A stretch of 36,604 nucleotides of DNA from Clavulina sp. PMI_390. Its lineage: Eukaryota > Basidiomycota > Agaricomycetes > Cantharellales > Hydnaceae. The translations under genes were made by a program, and so were the position numbers. The stretch covers positions 1 to 36,604 of the forward strand of contig WIDE01000146.1 in the NCBI GenBank assembly GCA_015039315.1, written 5' to 3'. The notes beneath the pieces were generated by a model that did no database searches, was not told the origin of the DNA, and saw only the letters and a list, made by a program, of their open reading frames with translations. Shown here one piece after another: positions 31,044-36,604 of this stretch. How positions within the stretch are numbered: the first letter of the stretch is position 1; each line of letters opens with the position of its first letter.

Positions 31044-32651
31044 ATCATGGGCATTGGTCCGTGCCATTATTATGGCGAATGAGCTTGATGTTAGATCTGA
31101 AGCGTCCATTATGTTCGCGGAAATGGATCCCTCGGTACATGGTGACGGTTGTGGACGCTGTTCTACTTCCAGGACCATAAAACACCGTTCAGCTACAGAG
31201 CTCTATGTTCTGTCTAATTTTAGAAGTCGCGTGGTAATAACAAAAGATGAGACGTTGCAGGAGATCAGTACTTATCAATAGCGACGAGGTGGATCGAATC
31301 AGTCGCGTAGGTCTCGGGCTTCACCAGCCCGTAATGCTTCACACTAGGATCCACGACGAATTGCGGCCGACTCAGAGCGCCTCAACCCCTAACTTTTTTC
31401 CCGATGCAGCATCAATACCTCCACTTCCCATTCCCTGGAAGATGAATCGTCTCCTGGTACTCCTTCGTTAGGACCCCGAAACAATACATCACAATCTTTG
31501 TTCCCAACAAACCCAACTAGGGGAGAAAACTGGCAAATCGCATATTCGACAACACTGCATCCAGCTTCTATGCTCTTTTCGGCTGGAAAGTTCGTTGGAG
31601 AATCGGTTTAATTATCGTGCTCCTGCCGAGCAGGCGAGCCGATCGATTCAGTTGGTGGGTGGTGGCGCGGAGGATTCCCCAATACCTGTGGGGTCCCTGC
31701 AAGTGTTCGCTCATTATTGAACAATAATCCCAGGAACTGTTCAGGGTCCTCTCAATGCTTTCATGCACCCAACAGGACGCTAAACCTACTAGGGGGCGAG
31801 GCCCATTTGGCCTAGCGAGGACGCACTTGATTTAACCCCCTTTGTCGACTTCAACACAAGAACCCCGTGTGTGCTCGAACATCACTGCACCCTAAATGTC
31901 ATAAAATATGACTAAACTTCCGGTTCCTCCCTGCCAATGGGTTGAGAGATTGATGACAGCCTCGGCTAATGTGTTTGTGCGTAGAAACGGCAGCTTCGTC
32001 GGCCACATAAACCCTTACACCGAACTTGTCACCATTGTTGGGCAAATCCACACCCCGATTATGGTTGATCTCAATTGATCGCCGTCCCTTGCCGCCGGCA
32101 GGTTGTTGGGACGATCGGTCAATGACTCAATCAGCTCAGTTGTGGTTGTGAGCTGGGCGGCATTGATATCGAGAGAACTCGAACTCTGAGTCTAGGTCAG
32201 CCCAGTTGTGCCGTCCTTCTGATATGGCACGGCACGGCGAAACTTTGGCCCCACCCCCATTATTGAAATGCCGCGTCTTGCACATTCAACAAGCGCTTGT
32301 CGCGGCCATACGGTCGGGACCTAGTGGATTCGATATTCGTCCTTGTTGCTCTAGGCGGAGTTACGGGGTTGGATCACGGTGGGTCGGGTGCCAAGCACTC
32401 TTACTTGGGTTACAAGCAACATACGGCGAGTCACCCGAGTAATCGGGGGCTCGCTCCCCATTTGAGGTAGATCCTTCTTTCAACCGCTCCTATCATTCCC
32501 GAATTGCAAACATGAGATACATCTTGACCCAATGATCGGCGCTACGAGAACTTGGTGTGTTGCTCACTTTCGTGCGAACTTTTCGCGCTGTCGATCTATT
32601 CGGCGTCCTCTCAGACGCATCTTCGACGCTCGAGGCACGCAGCCTTGCCCA
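29993..32651. other. Intergenic region with a poly(A) retro-insertion and no supported gene
   Basis: The first ~450 bp are pyrimidine-rich and probably 3' untranslated sequence of the proline-rich gene; an AATAAA lies near 30443. The rest has short open frames without motifs. The one structured element is the poly(A) insertion flanked by direct repeats at 30955-31055, listed separately. Confidence 0.5.
30955..31055 (+). mobile_element. Minute retroposed insertion: 43-nt body plus A28, with 15-bp target-site duplication
   Basis: ATGATCATGGGCATT occurs at 30955-30969 and again at 31041-31055. Between the copies are a 43-nt body (30970-31012) and 28 consecutive A (31013-31040). A target-site duplication around a 3' poly(A) tail is the hallmark of LINE-type target-primed reverse transcription. 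The body has complementary sub-ends (GGTGA at 30977-30981 and TCACC at 31008-31012), so it could fold. I cannot identify the parent RNA: it could be a 5'-truncated LINE or SINE end or a fragment of a small RNA. Confidence 0.75.
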
Positions 32652-34537
32652 ATGCTTCGCCCCCCAGCCTCGACGCGCCAGGTTTTCCCTCCACTTCAAC
32701 ACCCAATTTTAGTGGATTTGTTTGTTGGGGTTATATTGAACAGCTTGTGAGTGTTCTCCAGGTATCAGTGGCACCTCGGTTCAAAAACTGACGCCCTTCT
32801 CTTCGCTCTAGTTGGACTGGAGTCATGCACGTCCAAATGTATACCTGGTACTGCCGATTTCCGAGGGACCCGTACCACATCAAGGTTATGGTGAGTGACA
32901 AAGCAAGCTGCTCCAAGTGCTTGAACTATGAACCGGCTCAAAAACCTCGCAGATCACACTTCTATGGTATCCTACATTTAGGCTGCCTTTACATATCTCT
33001 GAACTGATGTCAATGCCGTTTCTTCTTTAAAGGATTGCCCAGACATTTTACTTGTTCGTCCACGATACCTGTGATCGCCTCGTGGCGTACTGATGACCGA
33101 CATATTCACATTGCTCAGCTTCAGCAATTCCTGCATGCTTTACCGCGCCTTGGTCAGCGATGTGAAAAGTTATGCTAATGCCCCAATATGGTATGATGCT
33201 ACTTGCGTTTTGTTGAACACGCTTAGTCTGACAGCTTCTAGGGAGCTAAAATGGATCGGGCCCCACAAGGTGGGTAGATGTTTCGGATCATACGTGTACA
33301 GCTGGCATGGTTTTTGACGTTGATCTGATCGGCTTTTCTGACCCACAACTCCGAAGCTTGTTGTCACGACGCTATACCAGATCTTCTTCACTTTGCGGCT
33401 ATGGTCATGTGAGTTGGGTTTTCTTCATCCCCGCCAAGCATCCCTTATCCTATAACAATGTATCAGATGGCCGAGAACCTCGAATTATTGTGCCACTGGT
33501 AAGATTCCGCTGTCGAGTCGATGCCTCTTCCTCACCCTGAGGCGTGCCCTCTTGCAGGGGTTATTTGCAGCAGCAACCGCAGGTTTATCCCTATGTCATT
33601 CAGGTTGAGATCCACCTACTAACTCTCCTCTATGATGGTGACTACTTTATAGCGTTCGGCATCAGTAAGCATAGCTATTATCCTCTTCCTCAATTGCTCC
33701 ATTGTGGTTTTTGTTTTTTTTTACTTTCAGTAAACGTTCATCATGTGTGGCGTATCCCAGTCAACATACAGTACGCAACGTTCTGGTGGGAGAAGTCCGC
33801 GTGGAACGGCGCAATCGTATGCACGCACCTTCACAAAGTGGCATTCTCTAACACATGACTTTGCTTGATAGGCTGTAACGGATATTTTGCTATCGGCATA
33901 CCTTGCCTTCTTGATGCTACGGCGGAGAAATGGGTTCAAATCGTCCGTCTCAATTCTTTCGGTGCCTTATGTAAAACATATACAGCTGACCGTTCTCCGA
34001 TCCTCCTCAGCACGAGGACCATTATGCAGCTAATTACCATCTACGGCGTCGCTACTGGGGGGTTGAGCGCGATACTCGCGATAGTAACGCTGATTTCGGT
34101 ATGGTTTTTTTAGCGTTGATATGCTATTTCTACTAATAATCTCCTGTTATGAAGGGCCAACTTGATTGGCTCGGTGGAATTTATGCAACAGCAACAGTAT
34201 GTTGAATTTGCGTCGCTGACCGTTACTTTTCGCACTAAGCCCAGCAATGTCGCCTATCTATACACAGTGGGCACCGGCTGTCATGATATGCGCAATTATG
34301 GCAAAGTCAGCTCTTCCTATTACCCTCATGATTCGATTGCGGTACGACTAACGTTTATGTAGCCTTCATTTAAGAAGTAGCCTTCGCGCCTCCATGCCCC
34401 GCGAAGAGAGCATTCCGACGCCTAGTTTCTCGCTCCATGTCTTAGGGAGAGCATCATCGACGTCCAGTGATCACAATGCGTTGGCAAGTGGAACCTCGAG
34501 GACGGTATCAAGCGCGATACCATCAGCGCCGCAATGA
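32652..34537 (+). CDS. DUF6534-like seven-helix membrane protein B, 16 exons (309 aa)
   Basis: Exons: 32652-32746, 32812-32890, 32953-32966, 33033-33053, 33119-33190, 33242-33269, 33357-33408, 33467-33498, 33558-33582, 33653-33664, 33731-33816, 33872-33942, 34011-34098, 34155-34196, 34268-34305, 34363-34537. The sum is 930 nt. Its exons 1-15 have the same lengths as gene A (21117-23118) except exon 11, which is 86 instead of 71 nt (five extra codons). The helices and motifs correspond: T-L-Y-Q-I-F-F-T-L-R-L-W, A-V-T-D-I-L-L-S-A-Y-L-A-F-L-M-L-R-R-R, and I-Y-G-V-A-T-G-G. The C-terminal tail is shorter (about 37 fewer residues) but shares S-I-P-T-P-S-F-S-L-H-V-L. The start was chosen by analogy with A, since both first exons are then 95 nt; the frame is open to an upstream ATG at 32532. 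Family function is not established. Intron sequences of A and B look unrelated, which suggests an old duplication. Confidence 0.8.
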
Positions 34538-36604
34538 TCCGCGACGGAACACAATCCCCATCCAAAAGTCGCGGAATTAGCCTTAGATAGGAGCGGCCAA
34601 GCCTTATTGGCATCATCACTATTTTCGGCGAGGATATCTCCTCTCGTCTATAAACCTGGCCAACCCACAGAGCGATAGTGTCGCAATTGGAATCCCTTGG
34701 CGATCGTTTCGGATTAGCCGAAAGATTAGCGTGGCGAATTGGCGAGACTAGGCTGGTACCCCACAATGTGCGAGGGATCCACCGAATATCACAACATCCC
34801 TGTTGACGCCTGCATCAACATCCACCTTAACGCTCGCTCCCCTCAACAGGCGCCTTCCAAAATCTCCCTTCCTCCTTCTCATCAAGCCTAGACCCCTAAG
34901 CGATCCACCGTTCGGCTCAGGTGCCGAAAGCTTCCCGGATTAATAATCCAAGCCTTAAGCATACAGCTGATTCCATTCCAGGTAAGCTGCCACCGCTGAT
35001 AGTAGCAAGCAGACGCTAGTACTTATAATAAAGCACCATTCTATCGCTGGTATAGAGGGTGAATAGAAACCCCTTGAATTCGCCGGTGGTTCGGTCTAAA
35101 TCGATTGATTCCGTGCTAACCTCTGCCAGCTGGCTCTTCAAACTTTGACACCAGTCTTGCTCCGTGAGGAGATAAAGTTGCCTCGCTACCGCAAAACTGC
35201 CTCCAGGTAGCTGATGAGCTTCCTTAAATGGGGAGTGGGTGAGGAGAGGGCGATGGGAGCACTCATTGGCGCGAAGCTCCCACAGTCGATGCCATTAAAC
35301 TCTCGCTGTAGAACTCTAATTATTGGCTACAATCATACTACAAATAGAGAATCAAAAACATGATCTCCTCGCGAGTTTCAGCCATGCAGCCCTTACTACG
35401 CCAACTGCCATTGCGCTAGCTTCCATACTAGCCTAAGTCTTATGGCTTCCCTGACGGTACTTGAAGACACTGCCGTGCTCAACATCAACGCAGCATCTGA
35501 CTTGTGCTCGATGACCCTTGGCAATGAGATAGTCAGAGCGTTCCAGCATCTGTCTTACGTTCCCGTGAAATGCTCCTTTGAGTGGCATCACTATGACCTG
35601 TTTCCTCATTTGACCGCCCGAGCCTGCCAAAACCTGATAGTCCGTGTAACAATGGTGGATCCTCGCGTCTATGACATATCAGCATCATTTCTTGCTTCCA
35701 CAATTTGTTGTACTCTAGGCTTCTCGCTGCTCTTCCCCCTTTATGCTACGTTTTCGTCGCACCTAGCTTCCCAGCATCGTAACAGGAGCGCCGCATTCAA
35801 CTTCCTTATCAGTGTTGTGCTCAATATTTAATTCTAACCTTGCAAATGCCGAATCTCGTGATAATTGATTCATACTGAGTACTGCAAAGAGCTCATACGA
35901 CTTGTGCAATATTTCTCGCTTATTCTAATGGTGGTAGTTACTGTCGTTCAATTGTGGAACTTTCCGTTGTTCGAGCAGTCACTCACTATTATAGTATGTG
36001 ATTCCACATGCTTCTACGCACTGGAGATTGCAATGTGGACGGCAAAGCATTGTAATACACACACAACTGTGGAAACACGATCACATCTACGAACGGCTAT
36101 GCTTCGATTACGGACACACCCCGAGAACTCGTTCACCAAATCTAACTACCCTGGAGCAGAATAATGACAAATAGATGTCTTCTATTTGAATTCTCTGGTG
36201 GTGTGATGGGAATCCCATATGGGGATCACTGTCATCATCTTCCTCTTGCCGAGGGAATCAGTAGGTCGTACGAGCGGTTCCCTGGGGGCAAGTCACTATC
36301 CAAGGTAGTAGAGGACCGGACGGAGTGTCGTGCAAGTTAACAACCTGTCACATTCCTTACACTTTCAGAGAAAGAACTAGCGAACTTTGCCATTACAGTT
36401 TAGAACCATCGTAACATGCCGGTCGCGCCATCTCAGACTCGGCAGGATTATTTGTTCTCCCCTATCTGCTTCACTGAGTGATTGATGGAAGTCTCGGCCA
36501 AAGTCCTTGATGCAAATAAATGGTGTCGGGGAGCGTCATTAGTGTCGGCCTCACGTACCCTTACTCCGACTCCTCGGGCAAATCGCGACCTCGAGGTGCG
36601 GATT
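34538..36604. other. Right-edge region without a confident gene
   Basis: About 2 kb with mostly frame-broken sequence. Open frames at 34422-34766 (-) and 35865-36164 (+) have no clear motif. The best candidate exon, 35442-35831, is listed separately. A gene may be cut by the window end. Confidence 0.4.
35442..35831 (+). CDS. Possible small membrane protein or exon (129 aa), unrecognised
   Basis: An uninterrupted frame from ATG to TAA with even composition and one hydrophobic segment (residues about 80-107, rich in Leu/Phe/Thr/Ser). The next frame (35865-36164) also has a hydrophobic stretch, so the two could be exons of one gene, but I found no convincing donor-acceptor pair. It may equally be a chance reading frame. 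Confidence 0.2.
   Translation: MASLTVLEDTAVLNINAASDLCSMTLGNEIVRAFQHLSYVPVKCSFEWHHYDLFPHLTARACQNLIVRVTMVDPRVYDISASFLASTICCTLGFSLLFPLYATFSSHLASQHRNRSAAFNFLISVVLNI

Noticed and set aside
1..36604. CRISPR arrays, tRNA, rRNA, DNA transposons with terminal repeats
   Set aside because: No regularly spaced repeats, no cloverleaf or rRNA stretch, and no transposase, integrase or reverse transcriptase motif was found on either strand.

Overview
The window is nuclear DNA of a filamentous fungus, most likely a basidiomycete of the Agaricomycetes. The evidence is short GT-AG introns (about 50-130 bp) with CTNA-type branch sites, a pair of very intron-rich seven-helix membrane proteins of the DUF6534 type (a family expanded in Agaricomycetes), a divergent Agaricomycete-style protein kinase, and an AreA-type/Mks1-like nutrient regulator. 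I see no prokaryotic or viral gene, no tRNA or rRNA gene and no CRISPR array.

Layout. At 0.7-3.8 kb lie two relatives of one unrecognised proline/serine-rich gene family: a decayed copy on the minus strand (701-1320) and a structurally intact five-exon copy on the plus strand (2238-3801). An ~80-bp direct repeat of promoter plus exon 1 sits just upstream of the intact copy. The full-length and longest member lies 24 kb away (27491-29992). At 4.3-6.6 kb on the minus strand is a multi-exon protein-kinase-like gene with one in-frame TGA. About 5.7 kb follow with no gene I can support. At 12.3-18.6 kb is the largest gene, a 1983-residue low-complexity regulator with an N-terminal AreA-type GATA-like motif and a DUF3295/Mks1-like C-terminal half. 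It converges on a four-exon unknown gene (19194-20185, minus).

The right half holds two 16-exon DUF6534-like membrane protein genes in the same orientation (21117-23118 and 32652-34537). Fourteen of their first fifteen exons are identical in length, including micro-exons of 12, 14 and 21 nt. Between them lie the full-length proline-rich gene and, on the minus strand (23395-26037), a single-exon 880-residue protein. This protein chains a 2H phosphoesterase, a cysteine (dual-specificity-type) phosphatase, a P-loop polynucleotide kinase and an Rnl2-like RNA ligase. Read in order these activities form a complete RNA end-healing and sealing pathway in one polypeptide, and this is the most interesting item here.

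The genes do not form an operon. The shared theme is local duplication (two gene families with dispersed copies, one tandem promoter/exon repeat, one pseudogene) plus short introns that are often multiples of three without stops. At least three such introns read straight through as protein if not spliced. Exon models were built by hand from splice signals, reading-frame continuity and comparison between paralogues; no database search or RNA evidence was available.
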